Assembly (NCBI GenBank): GCA_038025085.1
Contig: CM076148.1
Location: forward strand, 560,501-624,500
Length of the DNA: 64,000 bases
Reading direction: 5' to 3'
From: Tetragonia tetragonoides
Lineage: Eukaryota; Streptophyta; Magnoliopsida; Caryophyllales; Aizoaceae
Shown here: positions 1-11,192 of the stretch, piece after piece
Layout: every line of letters starts with the position of its first letter
Position numbering within the stretch: position 1 is the first letter of the stretch
The notes under the pieces: generated by a model
Database searches by the model: none
What the model was told of the DNA's origin: nothing
Seen by the model: only the letters and a program-made list of their open reading frames with translations
Position numbers and translations under genes: made by a program

Positions 1-502
1 GTGGCTAAATTTGTTGCGTAGTTGATTTAGTTGCGGAAAAATCAATATACGTGGCTAATTACTATTTTTTTAAAAAACAAGAAGAATATTAGCGGCGGAT
101 CCATAGGCCCGTTAAGGGGTTAATTGCTTGTTAAAAACAAGTTGAAAGAAGAACAACTAAAATATCTTCACCTTTACCTAACAATTTAAAAACAAAACTA
201 GAACTGTATTACTACTAATAAAATTGCATATATATATATATTATTTATGATTACACCTGACAACATCCATACAACATTGATTTATTCGGAAGGGGAAAAC
301 AACGACATACATAAAAGAAAAATAAGTAACGACGACATAATACAACTTCATCGATCTTATTTAGAAAATATTTATATGATAGATAGCATAGGGAATAATA
401 GGGGTGTAATGAATATTAATTAAAATGTTGTTTAAGAAAGAACATAATAATTAATACTCTATTATGGCATGGGATAATGCATGGTTTTATTGTTGTAGGG
501 AA
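1..502. other. AT-rich left flank, no gene seen
   Basis: I see no supported coding frame here. Positions 485-491, read on the minus strand, give AATAAAA just after the stop of the neighbouring knottin gene, which suits its polyadenylation signal. Confidence 0.4.
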
Positions 503-889
503 TTAAGAAGCAGCATTATAAGGTGTGCATACAGCACCATTAGGGTTGGGACAATAGGTACCCTTGCAACATCCGAGTGCTACGAGACTACAAAATTCTC
601 CAGCTGGTATGCAACGATCTGCTGGGGAACAATGACCTTGAAATTTCCAATCACGATCAATGCAAAACGAATCTTCACAACAAAACTCTGTTATGGGAGA
701 GCATGTTCCTCCAGGTGATACACAACGAAGACTATTAACCCCTTCAGCTTCAATAATGAATATTTCTGAGAGGGGGATAATATTTTTGTTAATTACTTGG
801 CGAACACCCAAGGCGGGTTCAGGCTTTGTAACCGCCATCACAAAGGCAACCAACAATAGCATTTTCGCTGCTATCACCTTTGAATTCAT
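503..889 (-). CDS. Secreted double-knottin (six-cysteine) peptide precursor
   Basis: Intronless 128-residue precursor. Residues 1-28 are a hydrophobic signal peptide, so it is probably secreted to the apoplast. A spacer of about 27 residues follows, then two tandem cystine-knot modules. Module 1 has C56-X6-C63-X6-C70C71-X4-C76-X10-C87; module 2 has C93-X6-C100-X6-C107C108-X4-C113-X7-C121. The C-X6-C-X6-CC-X4-C-Xn-C spacing is that of knottin-type antimicrobial peptides of Caryophyllales (Mirabilis Mj-AMP, Phytolacca PAFP), which normally carry one module, so the tandem arrangement is the unusual point. Antimicrobial or inhibitor activity is inferred from the family. The gene has its own TATA box about 100 bases upstream and a plausible polyadenylation signal right after the stop. 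The only ATG before the signal peptide sets the start. Confidence 0.8.
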   Translation of the reverse strand: MNSKVIAAKMLLLVAFVMAVTKPEPALGVRQVINKNIIPLSEIFIIEAEGVNSLRCVSPGGTCSPITEFCCEDSFCIDRDWKFQGHCSPADRCIPAGEFCSLVALGCCKGTYCPNPNGAVCTPYNAAS

Positions 890-987
890 CTTCTCTATTT
901 TCTGTAGTATTGTAGTATTGTGTTTTTCTGCGATCCTTTTAGTATTATTATTTGTGAATGATGAGAAATAAAAGAGTGACGACGGGC

Positions 988-996
988 TTATTTATA
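988..996 (-). promoter_or_regulatory. TATA box of the double-knottin gene
   Basis: On the minus strand this reads TATAAATA, about 100 bases upstream of the knottin ATG. That leaves room for a short 5' UTR. It is the best TATA match upstream of the gene. Confidence 0.55.
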
Positions 997-1149
997 GGGT
1001 CAGTAGTATATGCATGCATCTATCTTATTTAATGGTGATGATCGATCGATCGATCACTCTTGTTCACTTATTCAATATTTGATCTTGACGTACCAACCGC
1101 TACCCCCTCTTAATTGATTGATAGTCATCTATGTAATTCAACTGAACAT

Positions 1150-1185
1150 CACCTACACCTACACCTACACCTACACCTACACCTA
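1150..1185 (+). repeat. (CACCTA)n microsatellite
   Basis: About six uninterrupted copies of the hexamer CACCTA. It differs from the plant telomere heptamer. No gene overlaps it; bases 1186-1820 contain only simple-sequence runs and a short relic described separately. Confidence 0.85.
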
Positions 1186-1345
1186 TACACTACTTTCTCC
1201 TTTTTATTACTCCATCCGATCCGTTTCACCAGCAAGATCTTTACACTTCATTTTTCAAGGTCACATGAATATATTAGTGAAGATTCATTTTAAAGTATAC
1301 TTTTGAAAAACTATATTTCTATAATTTATATATGCATGCAATTAT

Positions 1346-1385
1346 CTACGATCAAAGTGGTGCATTGGAGACCGTGAAAAAAACA
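1346..1385. mobile_element. Relic of a Stowaway-like MITE end
   Basis: The phrase GTGCATTGGAGACCGTG near 1359-1376 matches the right interior of the intact Stowaway-like element at 62865-63124, which has GCCGCATTGGAGACCGTG. Only this internal piece is recognisable. Confidence 0.35.
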
Positions 1386-1822
1386 AATGTAAACATCTTC
1401 ATGCAATAGAAAGAGTATTTTTTTTTTAATAATATACTGTATATAATTAAGGGATTTGTCCTACATACTATCTTAAAAAAAAAAAAAAAAAAACCATTCT
1501 AAATTATGGATTAGTACTGTATATTAATAAAGGGATTTGTCAGCGATACATGTGCAATAATGACTAGCTAGCTAGCTCCATTTGCATGCATGCATGTTTT
1601 TTTGTGGTTGTGGTGTGTACACACACGACGCTATATATGCATGTGTTTCTGGGTTTAAGATCAGATCAGAGTATGTAAGAGAGAGAGAGAATCAATGGGT
1701 GGGAGGGCTGGTGGGTACTGGTGGTCCTGGTGGAGTAATGGAGTTGTGTCGGCAACCGTCAGTTTAATAATCAACTTACAGCGGGGTTAGCCGTTTTAGT
1801 CATTTATTATTAGCACATGTAT

Positions 1823-1945
1823 GGGGTGGATTTAGTCTATTATGGACCAAGAATATTAGTTGAAAATAAATATTTAAGCACATAAAAAGTATATTTAAAA
1901 AAAATTAGATAATTAATCCACTATGGACTAAATCGTCCACACAAG
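1823..1945. mobile_element. Short TIR element, 'GTGGACTTAGTC' family, copy 1
   Basis: The left end GGTGGATTTAGTCTATTATGG and the right end, read backwards, GTGTGGACGATTTAGTCCAT form imperfect terminal inverted repeats about 120 bp apart. Two more copies with the same ends lie at 2993-3274 and 56810-57220. Non-coding, so a MITE-like element; superfamily not assigned because no clear target duplication is visible. Bases 1946-2992 show no supported gene. Confidence 0.5.
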
Positions 1946-2992
1946 TTTTTGTACTCGCTATACCCAGCGGGGTTTGTGATTCTCTGGTACCCCTCTGGCC
2001 AATTGCTATTACCGAAATAGCCTTTGTACCTGAAAGGATCTGGCGGAGCCACGGTGGTCTCACTGACTGCACGTGAGTTTCTTTCTTTTGGTTGTACTAT
2101 TTACTGTGAGGTTTGTAAACTTTACAAAATCTCTTATGGGGTTGCTATCACTTTGCTAAAAAAGGGGCTAGGAAGGAAATCAATTCGATGGAATGGATGT
2201 AATCTCAATGCATCATTCTTGACTATACTTAGGTATAGCCAACTTGACTACATCCACATATTATTGTTGAAGAGTTTGAGTAAGTATTTGTTCCACATTG
2301 GAAAAGTGAAGGCATTGTAAAGGGTTTATAACTAAGACTCTTCTTATTATAGTTAATATTATAAATGGGCCTTACTAGTGGACTAAGAGAGTTTGGGGAA
2401 TCTTGGGCAGTTAGGCTAAAACTAATTTAGAGTCCATTATTAATAAATAATATAAATTTAAATAAATTCACTACTTTATAGTCCTTATAGTCAAATATGA
2501 GTAGTAAAGAAATTAATTTGTATTGTTTTAGTGTGGGTACCTAGTAGGACTAGCTAGAGGGCTTCTTAGCCTCCAAAGGTCTAAGAAGCGTTGTATGGTT
2601 GATGGTTTTGTTATCTGCTTGTAAAACATATTTCTTTGATTAAAAAATAAGAGTTTCTTCCCAAAACATGATTGTTGATTTGTTGTCGTATTCATACTTT
2701 TGAGCATTTCATCGGTTCCTTTTACTAAGAATAAGGCCGTGTTTCGGTGTTTGTTTAGTGTTTTTAGTTAATGTTATACATCGCCTCGATATTAAACTAG
2801 CTTTTATGTAATATACCCTATATACTATTTTGGTTATTTTTCGATTTGGGTTGAGCTGGGTCAACTTGGGTTTAAAACAACTTGCCCAACACAATTTTCC
2901 AAATTGGCTTTCTGGATCAGCCAAGTAGCCAACTATGACCAAGTATGCGCCCAACATTGTTCAGCCCACTCAAATTATATAATCAACATATT

Positions 2993-3274
2993 TTGTGTGG
3001 ACTTAGTCTACCGTGGACCAAGTAATTTTGAGAGGTGGCTGCAGGTGAAGTAGGGGATGGTTCCGGGTAAAGTATGGGGGTGGCTCCAGGTGAAGTAAGG
3101 GGTGACTCCAGGTAAAGTAGGGGTGACTCCAGGTGAAGTAGGGGTGGTGCCAAGTATAAATTTGAGGGGTGACTCTAGGTGAAGTAGGGGTAGCTCCACT
3201 TTTAGAAGGGGTGGTTCCAGGTAAAGTAGGGGGTGACTCCAAATATTGGTCCACCATAGACTAAGTCTACACAA
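2993..3274. mobile_element. TIR element of the same family with an internal minisatellite, copy 2
   Basis: 29-bp terminal inverted repeats at 2993-3021 and 3246-3274 match at 26 of 29 positions; the left one begins TTGTGTGGACTTAGTCTACC. Between them, 3030-3245 is an imperfect tandem repeat of about 20 bases built on GGTGACTCCAGGTGAAGTAG. The repeat makes long but meaningless Pro/Thr/Ser-rich frames on the minus strand. Non-coding MITE-like element. Confidence 0.75.
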
Positions 3275-4039
3275 GTTTTTGTAATATAATATGTACAGTC
3301 ACCTTGTTTGAGTTGATCGGTCTCTTACCACTATTGACATCTTCTAGAGTTCTAGACAACTTACATTAGTGAGTTATGATTGTATATCAATACTAAAACT
3401 TCATTAACAAACATTTAATTTTATTACTCACAAAATACTAGCATTGACTGGATCCACATATATGGGGCGTTATCGTCTTTATTGCTGTTTTTGATTGGTT
3501 CCTGGGCTAAGTCAAAGGCTGAATTCAAGTGGTTCTTGGGCTGAGACTAAGCATATGGGCTGATCTGCACTCGACCCGTTACTTCAACGGCTTTGGGCTT
3601 GTACTTGCATATAAAATACGGGCTTGTTTAGACTTGTCACTTGTGCACTAATCACTGTATTTGGTACTTGGTAGCACTGTGGTGCTAGTGTGAGTATTTG
3701 TTTTTCAAACCACAATGAAGATTAGAGTTAGAGACTAGTAGAGTAATTAAAATGACCAAAATGATCTCACCGAAAAAAAAAATGACCAAAATGAAATAAT
3801 AAAATATATAGTCACATACTGACATATAATATGCTGAATCAGGAACTTATATCTAAGAAAAAATGAACACCTTCAATAATCCTAGATCTACCAAAACAGA
3901 TCACAATAAAGACGAAATCCAACAACTTTTATATATATAGTGCCCCATCCAACAATGTAGATGAAGCTTATTTTGATCATTTGATGTAACGCTCGCTTGG
4001 TGTTCAACATAATTAATAACCAACCTGAACATACACTTT
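3275..4039. other. Intergenic stretch, no gene seen
   Basis: AT-rich sequence between the TIR element and the cystatin gene. It should contain the cystatin 3' UTR near its right end. I found no exon-like frame or repeat with defined ends. Confidence 0.4.
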
Positions 4040-4426
4040 CTATGTAGGCTTGAAAGTGGTGAGCTTCATGAAATGCTCCCAAGGGCGCTCATACACCACA
4101 GCCAAGCAATTGTAAGCAGCAGTGTAGGGGCGGTGCACTCGCTTAGCGGAAATAATAAGGCGGTAGTTGATTCCGGCAACAACCTGAGACGATCCCTCAA
4201 CAACCCTTATAAACTGCAGTCTATGGCCTATGTTGTACACATGCTTGTTGTGCTCCACTACCGCGAACTTTGCAACCTCTATCACATGTGGATCACTCAG
4301 GTTCTGTATCGGCGTGTAGCCTCCTAGGACCGGCTGTGGCGAGGGGGCTATGGCAGCCGCGGTATTGGAGGCGACAACCAGGAGGAGGAACGAGAAAAGG
4401 AAGCAGAGCTTATGTGTTAACTCCAT
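4040..4426 (-). CDS. Phytocystatin (cysteine proteinase inhibitor), secreted
   Basis: Intronless 128-residue protein that should inhibit papain-like cysteine proteases. All cystatin contact elements are present. Residues 1-25 are a signal peptide. The N-terminal Gly-Gly is at 35-36. The plant-specific helix motif reads VAKFAVVEHN at 51-60, the first hairpin loop QVVAG is at 81-85 and the second-loop Pro-Trp is at 115-116. Length and order fit a single-domain phytocystatin of about 11 kDa after processing, with no C-terminal extension. Defence against insects or control of endogenous proteases is the family role; which applies here cannot be told from sequence. A TATA box lies about 70 bases upstream of the ATG. 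Two decayed cystatin-like copies lie 57 kb away at 61.4-62.7 kb. Confidence 0.93.
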   Translation of the reverse strand: MELTHKLCFLFSFLLLVVASNTAAAIAPSPQPVLGGYTPIQNLSDPHVIEVAKFAVVEHNKHVYNIGHRLQFIRVVEGSSQVVAGINYRLIISAKRVHRPYTAAYNCLAVVYERPWEHFMKLTTFKPT

Positions 4427-4495
4427 TGTGGTATGTGTGAAACAAGATCAAGATCAGGAGTATTTGTGAGTTTTTGTTGATGGAAATGGCATGTG

Positions 4496-4504
4496 TTTAT
4501 ATAG
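4496..4504 (-). promoter_or_regulatory. TATA box of the phytocystatin gene
   Basis: Minus-strand CTATATAAA about 70 bases upstream of the cystatin ATG, correct in spacing for a short 5' UTR. Confidence 0.6.
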
Positions 4505-5150
4505 TGATGGGATGTGTTCTAGATCGGGTTTAAGCAAAGTTAATTATTGCAGAAGGTCAACAGGAAATGCCGGAACCAGGGGCGGAAGGAAGACGGTAGC
4601 TTAGGTTGCTCCTAATGCGGCACGAATAAGCAAAAGAAAGTAGTACTCCACTGCTCTTCTCCGTGTCACTCACCTGGATATCTCACAACTTTGTGTGTTT
4701 TCACATTTAATTATTGTATGAGAAGTTGATTAACACTTTCAGGACACTTCCATGCACATGCTTAGCATTAATTGAGCAGATCGAGCTGTGGATTAAGCTG
4801 AAGCATCTTAATCTTCACTATTGATGCCAATTAGTTCATCTAACAAGCGCCATACCGAAATGGAAGGAACGTACAGAGAGATACAATCAACTAAATTTTC
4901 CTCCTCTTCTATGTTGGTATGCTTCATGATATTCGAAAAGTGGCAAGAAGTATACAACAGAATATGCATTTATGTGCTTCTCAGTGTTATAAATTGAGAA
5001 AGAATGCAACTTTCTATTACAGATTTACAGGCAAAGAAGATAACCAAAGGCGTTCGCCAACCATTTGATTTCTACGGCTACTATTCCATCTATTCTCCTA
5101 GTCCTGATCCTGTACATGGACTAAGGATCATATATCCTGAATTCTGAATC

Positions 5151-8100
5151 CTAACCGTGCCAACTCAGTGGATACATCAACGGTTTATCAGTCCGGAAAA
5201 CATACGCTCCTGATCATTGAAAATAGATCCGTTAGCAAATAAGTACTGTAATCAACAAGTGTGTACTAGTATAAAGTCACATATACTATAGGGAATGCAA
5301 ATTGAGACCACATTTTACACTGGTGACGTAAGTTTAGCTCTTAACTCTTGATAATGTGCTTCAGGACACAAGATGTTTTATATTCAAATGGAACGGTTAA
5401 CCAAATTTGATGTTCCATCACCTATATGGCTATATGGTTGAAATTACTTACCAAGGGTAGGCATTAAGAGGGAAAGAACAGTGGTGCCAGCAATCTTCGA
5501 AGGGAGACCAGTCTTGATCATATCCTTGATCTCAATATGACCAGTAGTGAATCCAACAATATTGGAAGGGGTTCCAGTGGGAAGCAAGAAAGCGAACTGG
5601 GCTCCAATCGCTCCAGGGACCATAAGGAGGAGCGGATGCACGTGCATTGTCTGTGCAATCTGGATCAGCAAAGGAACCAGCAACGTCGTGGTGGCATTGT
5701 TGGATGTAAACTCGGTCATGACCCCGCCTATTAGGCACACCATGGGCGCAATGGCCCAAAATGGGGCCGTCTCTAGGAAGTCTAGGCCTCGGGATAGCAC
5801 GTCAGCTAGGCCACTCGACCGAACCCCATCAGCAATGGCAAAGCCAGCCCCTAGTAGGAGGACTACATTCCAGGGGAGTTTCTAGCACTTGCTCCAGTCC
5901 ATTAGCTTATCTCCCTTTCTCCTCTTGTTGGGTATTATGAATAACAGAGTAGCCATCATAACCTACATGATCATTATTGAATTAGAGGTTTATATTATGG
6001 TTAGCTTGTGTCCAGTTACATCAAATTTTACATAAACTACTCCATTTAGCCTAGCTAGCAACATTAATCATTGGAGAGTATTGCAAGCACTCACACTAGC
6101 AGTGCCGTCACCGGCTTTCCCTTTAAATAGAGCTCCCCATCCAGGAATGCCATCCGTTAGGTTCCTTGTCATCCATAGCACAATTAGCCCCTATGCACTC
6201 CAAACAAAATATCAAAAAAAGAAGTAATAAGCCTCTAATTTTCATGTACTCTATATGATTTGAGCTAATTACTTTGAAACATTCCATAGAATAGTGTTCT
6301 CATTTTCTTGATCAATTAGTTATGCTTTTACTGTCTTTATCATCCATTGTTCAAAGGATTATCTTTACAGCTGATTCAAATTGCAGAAAAAAAAAAAAAA
6401 TGTACTATAAAACATCAAAGTTGCTATCTCATTCCAAAAGAATGGGTATTATTTGACAACTAGTAAGAAAATAGAAGTACGTAGATACTCACCGAAAAGA
6501 CAGACAGCACCATCTTTTCTGCAAAGGACATCGGTCCTACGTCCCCAAAAACAATCACTAGTAGTCAATTTAAAAAATTTATCTTTTGATAATAATCAAT
6601 CGTCAATTATCAAAATGGATAAGATCTTAAGACACCTCAGCCTATGATAATTCAACTTAAATTATTAGCAATTTCTTTGACCTCTTGTAATTTTAGATTA
6701 TAACTTGATCAATTTGTCCATTGTCATCATGACGAAATTTCATGAATCATCATATACAATTGAGTATTATACATGATCGAGAATTCGAGATATTTGCGGT
6801 TATGATATAAGCTCAGATAATATAAAAGTCAAAAAAATTTCTAATGTTGTTAAATAGGTGCATAAACTATAAATAGAAACACTTTGTAAATTTTGAACTA
6901 CTCGTACAAATTAACTTAAAAGGTTAGTCAAATTTTTCGGACTTTGGTCCACCGTGGATCTAATTCACACAAATTTTATATAAAAACTCTTAACCAATAT
7001 GGACAAGTTATATGGATTTTCTAAATGAAAATGTTTTTGGGCTTCTTATAAGAAATTTATTCTATGCTCATAAAGAAAAGCTCAAGTAACTAATTTACCT
7101 AACAAGTGGAGTTCTCTTTTGAGATGAGCTTTATCCAAATAGCTCTCAAGGGCCCGACCCGATCCACGTTGGCAATACAAACAGCAAAGTATGACCCACA
7201 TTGGAAAGAAAATGAGCACAGCCAATGGGAAGCCATAAAAGAGCCAAGTGTTAAAACTGATGGGGTCCGCTTGAGGGAAATAGTTCTTCCACATGCCAAC
7301 CAATATGAGGTTGACACCTGTCCCAGTCAACGTGCTCATACCTCCTATTGTCGCAGAATATATTATCCCAAGGACAAGGGCCCTGCAGAACTTGTCAACG
7401 GCGTCGTTTCGCCCCGCTTCCCTTGTAGATGGCAGTCGTTGTAGAATTCCGGTGGCTACTGGCATCATCATGACGGTGGCAGCCACGTTGTGCATCCACA
7501 TGCTGACGAAAGCAGTGGTGGCGCAGATTCCAAGGAGGAGCATGGGTGGGTTTACTGGGTCCCCACAGAATAACAATGTTATCTGCATTTAGCCCCAATC
7601 CCCATACATTGTGACAAAATGATTCACTGGATTGATCCACATGATAAATAAAATGTTCCATTGTGATGTGAACACCCACTATTCTATGTTGGGACACCTT
7701 GGCAAAGATGGGTCATATTCATAAGGTGATTCTAAATCATATTGATAGAACTCTCAGCGAAAAGGATGAATGTTTGATGTGATATAATCCTATATTTTTT
7801 TCATTTTTATATGTATAATAAGTCATTATTGGAATAGTAATAAGAAGATTTGAAGCTTTATTTTTAAGAAAATTGAATTACAAAAACACTTTTTATTGGT
7901 AGATTTGAAGAAAATAATTCAGTGGAACTTTTAATTGTTAGTCTTAATGACAGGTTAAGTTGGCTAATTTGTTACTCAACTAAGACAATGAATTTGCTAA
8001 TCGATAATGTTATTACTTTCTGCCTCACGACTACCGTACCTCTAGTTACATGGTGAGCTTAATGGCTAATAAATCAAATCAGACTGGACCCAAGTTTATC

Positions 8101-9446
8101 TCATTGTATATCCCCACAATTTCTAATTTCAGGAGGTGTGACATTTTGAAATGCAAGGAATAAAACATCTCATCATGTGGGCAATAATCATGATATAAGT
8201 AGGGGTGAGCATGTTGATCCTGATCGGGCGATCCGAACTGGATTCGGTCCGTTTTTTATCCGAAAAAGCGGATATTCGCTCCGTATAAAGCGGAGCGGAT
8301 ACCCGCTCCCCTTTTTTGGGACTCAAATAGGAGCGGATACGGATCGACCTTTTAAGAAATGCAGATATCCGTATCCGCTCCGCTTTTTAAAAAAATTTAA
8401 AAAATCCAGTTTTACAACCGTATAATCAATTATGCGTGTGTAGACCAGAAGTCTAGAACTTTAAAAAATTAAAAAATTCCTGTTTTACAGCTAGATTTTT
8501 TTTGTTATGTTGTTGTAGTTAACAAGAAAAACGTGGACTTTAATAATACATTTAAACGATCGGTCATAATTGTATTAAACTATGTTGTATTGTTAACTTT
8601 GTATCAGGTTTATTAAATTTGAAGATTTGAAATTGGTACTTTTATAATTTTGGAGGCTATTTGGGCCCGATTCGATATAATTTAGTAGTTGACTAGGTAC
8701 TCAATTCAAAATGTAAATGAAAACAGTAGAAAAGACAAAAAATTCAAAACAGATACGGATATCCGCTAATCCGCTCCGTTTAAACCGGATATCTGGAAAA
8801 GCGGAGCGAATACGGATCGACATTTTGCTGATCCGAAAAAGTGGATAATCTGCTTATGCTCACCCCTAGATATAAGTTGATCATAACATACTATTTACCG
8901 GATACTTATTTTTATTTTTATACTTTTTTCTTCTCAATTTTCATACTACATAGCAAAGGTTTAAAGAAAAGGAGGTAAATTAAAAATAAAAAAAAAGAGA
9001 CTTACATTCAAGGCCAACCTCTTGTGAATATTGTAGTGCTCAACAGCAAGAGCAAGAATGAAGCTACCAAGAACAAGGGAGATAACATCATCCATGTAGG
9101 ACTTGGCAACGGTGTCAGCCGAGGCGATTCCGAAGAGAGGGAAGAGGAACAACGGCGACATGGAGGTGATAGGCATGGGCACGGCCTCGGTGAGCCACCA
9201 AGTGAATATCCAAGCTAGGATGGCAAGCATATTTCGGCTCGATTCAATTCCATTATCAAACTTGACAAACAAGCATATCACGGTACACAAGAGAGGTCCT
9301 AGGAGGACGAAAACTGTGTTAGGTGTGGCTAGGGACATGATAATGGACTCTAAACTCGCCTCGTCGTCGTGGTGATGATGGGTTGGGAGCAGGGGAGCTT
9401 TAGGATCATCGGTGGAGACATGGTCACAAGAAGTATTGTGGTTCAT
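5151..9446 (-). pseudogene. TDT: Tonoplast dicarboxylate transporter (SLC13/DASS) gene with a premature stop
   Basis: Six exons by splice consensus and family fit: 9006-9446, 7099-7582, 6493-6536, 6095-6190, 5452-5962, 5151-5209; 545 codons counting the final stop. The family moves malate and related dicarboxylates across the vacuolar membrane. Recognisable parts: a His-rich cytosolic N-terminus, the [11 protein letters not shown] segment, [14 protein letters not shown] and the first Na-site-like STLTGTGVN (exon 2). Exon 5 carries SNNATTT and LPTGTPSN. Codon 382 in exon 5 is TAG (5882-5884) where the family has Lys (…DWSKC-stop-KLPWN…); the frame is clean on both sides. The 381-residue product would lack the second half of the transport core. 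Everything else looks functional, with good splice sites and a TATA box, so this is a recent null, an allele, or a base-call error. Confidence 0.85.
8200..8868. mobile_element. hAT-type non-autonomous element in transporter intron 1
   Basis: 669 bp element with 12-bp perfect terminal inverted repeats (TAGGGGTGAGCA…TGCTCACCCCTA) and an exact 8-bp target duplication GATATAAG at 8192-8199 and 8869-8876. The interior is rich in GCGGATATCCG-type inverted motifs and has no transposase. The 8-bp duplication is diagnostic of the hAT superfamily. Confidence 0.92.
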
Positions 9447-9513
9447 TGCTTGGAAGAGATTAAAATGAGAAAGATATTAAAGAGTTGATAAGGTGTAGTG
9501 GTACTTAAAGAGG

Positions 9514-9521
9514 AATTTATA
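9514..9521 (-). promoter_or_regulatory. TATA box of the dicarboxylate transporter gene
   Basis: Minus-strand TATAAATT about 70 bases upstream of the transporter ATG at 9446. Confidence 0.5.
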
Positions 9522-9529
9522 GTGAAAGG

Positions 9530-11192
9530 GTGGAAACTAGAATAGAGACGAATGACAAATCAAATGAATTTGTTATGTCCTTTGGATGATGCTAATCAAC
9601 AGACAACAGTACGTGAAGGTTTCGGGTAAAAACAACATAACTAAACATAGCTTGGATGTCCTTGGGAGTTTACTACCATTCTTAGTACCACTTTCTATGA
9701 TTTCCTCTCTTGGAGGGGCAGACTCATAGTCATAGCAGGGCAATTAGGCACATTTATCACCTTTCTTACAAGGGCGCCCTGCTACACACTTAGATATTAT
9801 TATAGTAGACCAAGACACAAGTGCAAATATTTTGAGACATTGAGAGTATTTTAATGAGAATTAGTCCGATAGTTCATAAATCACAAGTCCACGTAAGTTT
9901 TTGCATTATCATACTTGACTTTTCAAATTGAAACTTCAAAGTTAATCTAATTATTAATTAATCTTCAAATTAGTCACTTTTAAAATATTAGGGAATATTA
10001 CTGAGCACTAATTTGAAAGCACTTGGTTGATTGGAACAGAAAGCAGATAAGGTGATGAAGGATTTTAACTTGCAAACAAAAAAAAAGACATGTAAGTGAT
10101 GACTAATGGAGTTGTATGTCCTCTGAGTAGTTTTCATGGACTTACGTGTCGAGCGAAGTTGATGAATTGCTATATGGAAGAAGATAAGGCCAGTCACCCC
10201 AATTGCACTGCTCGTCGTTGAGTGTTTATTTGATTCATCTCGTCGTTGAGTGCATGTAATTGGCACTAGTTCATTCCCTTCGCTTTCTTCGAACAATTAA
10301 CTACCAGGTTTTAGTTTAACCAAGTTGTTCCAATTTCAGCTCCGATTTAGTTAAATCAGATTTTGTTTAAGACTTGGATTATACATCGAACCATTGCTCC
10401 AATTTGATGTACTCCACATGGGTTTGAATATAAAAATGTAGTGCTGAATTAACATCTATACTCTCACTAACATTATTTATCGCAATGCAAGAATTACAAT
10501 GATAAAATCACGAACAACTAGAATATGATTGATATACGCATAACAACACTGAGATCCCTATTAGTACTGCACCACCCCTTAAATTCTAGCAATACCTATA
10601 TTGAAGCTCCTATTGAAAGAATTAAAAGCGATTTTTCTCCTGTCCCCGTTGGGCATAAGCCTTGGGCAGTTGAGCTTACAACTTTTTTTGTTAATAAGGA
10701 TACCTGAAATCAAGGTGGTGTGCTTTAATAGTAGGGATTCGCTCATCTTTAATCAATGTCGAATATTTAAATCTCGCCAAAAAAAACTTAAACAAATACC
10801 CGAGTGATGCACGGTTTATATTAGCTTTCATGTTAAATTCCATTATTATGCCTCACTAGAACAAAATAAAAATGAAAATTATAGGGATACCTATAAAATT
10901 TGTGTTTTCCTTAATTTGTGGATATTTTATTTATTTCTGATCCTAGTTTATTTCTTTCCATTGGGCGCAACGCAATCCATGAACTGGTTGTTGATGGATA
11001 AAAATGGAGGCCATTTGAACTCGCCAATCAACCGACTATTGGATGGATATTCACTCTCTCTCCTTCCTACACGACGATCATAAACGTTCACCGGTAATCT
11101 CCTTTCCATTTCCCACTTTGTTCACCAATTAAACCCTAGAATTCGTTAATTCTTGAAATTCTGTTAGTTATACTTTACGAACACTCTCAATT
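9530..11192. other. Intergenic stretch between transporter and F-box genes
   Basis: No frame here shows protein-like composition or a family motif, and I found no element with matched ends. The right 150 bases probably hold the 5' UTR of the F-box gene. Confidence 0.4.

Noticed and set aside
3003..3274. Pro/Thr/Ser-rich repeat proteins on the minus strand
   Set aside because: Two overlapping frames of the same minisatellite inside a TIR element; no start context or signal peptide.
5547..5885. Plus-strand frame across transporter exon 5
   Set aside because: Antisense shadow of a conserved membrane-protein exon.
6945..6985. Complete 'GTGGACTTAGTC' element in a transporter intron
   Set aside because: Only one terminus is present; I could not find its inverted partner nearby, so it is listed only as a solo end.
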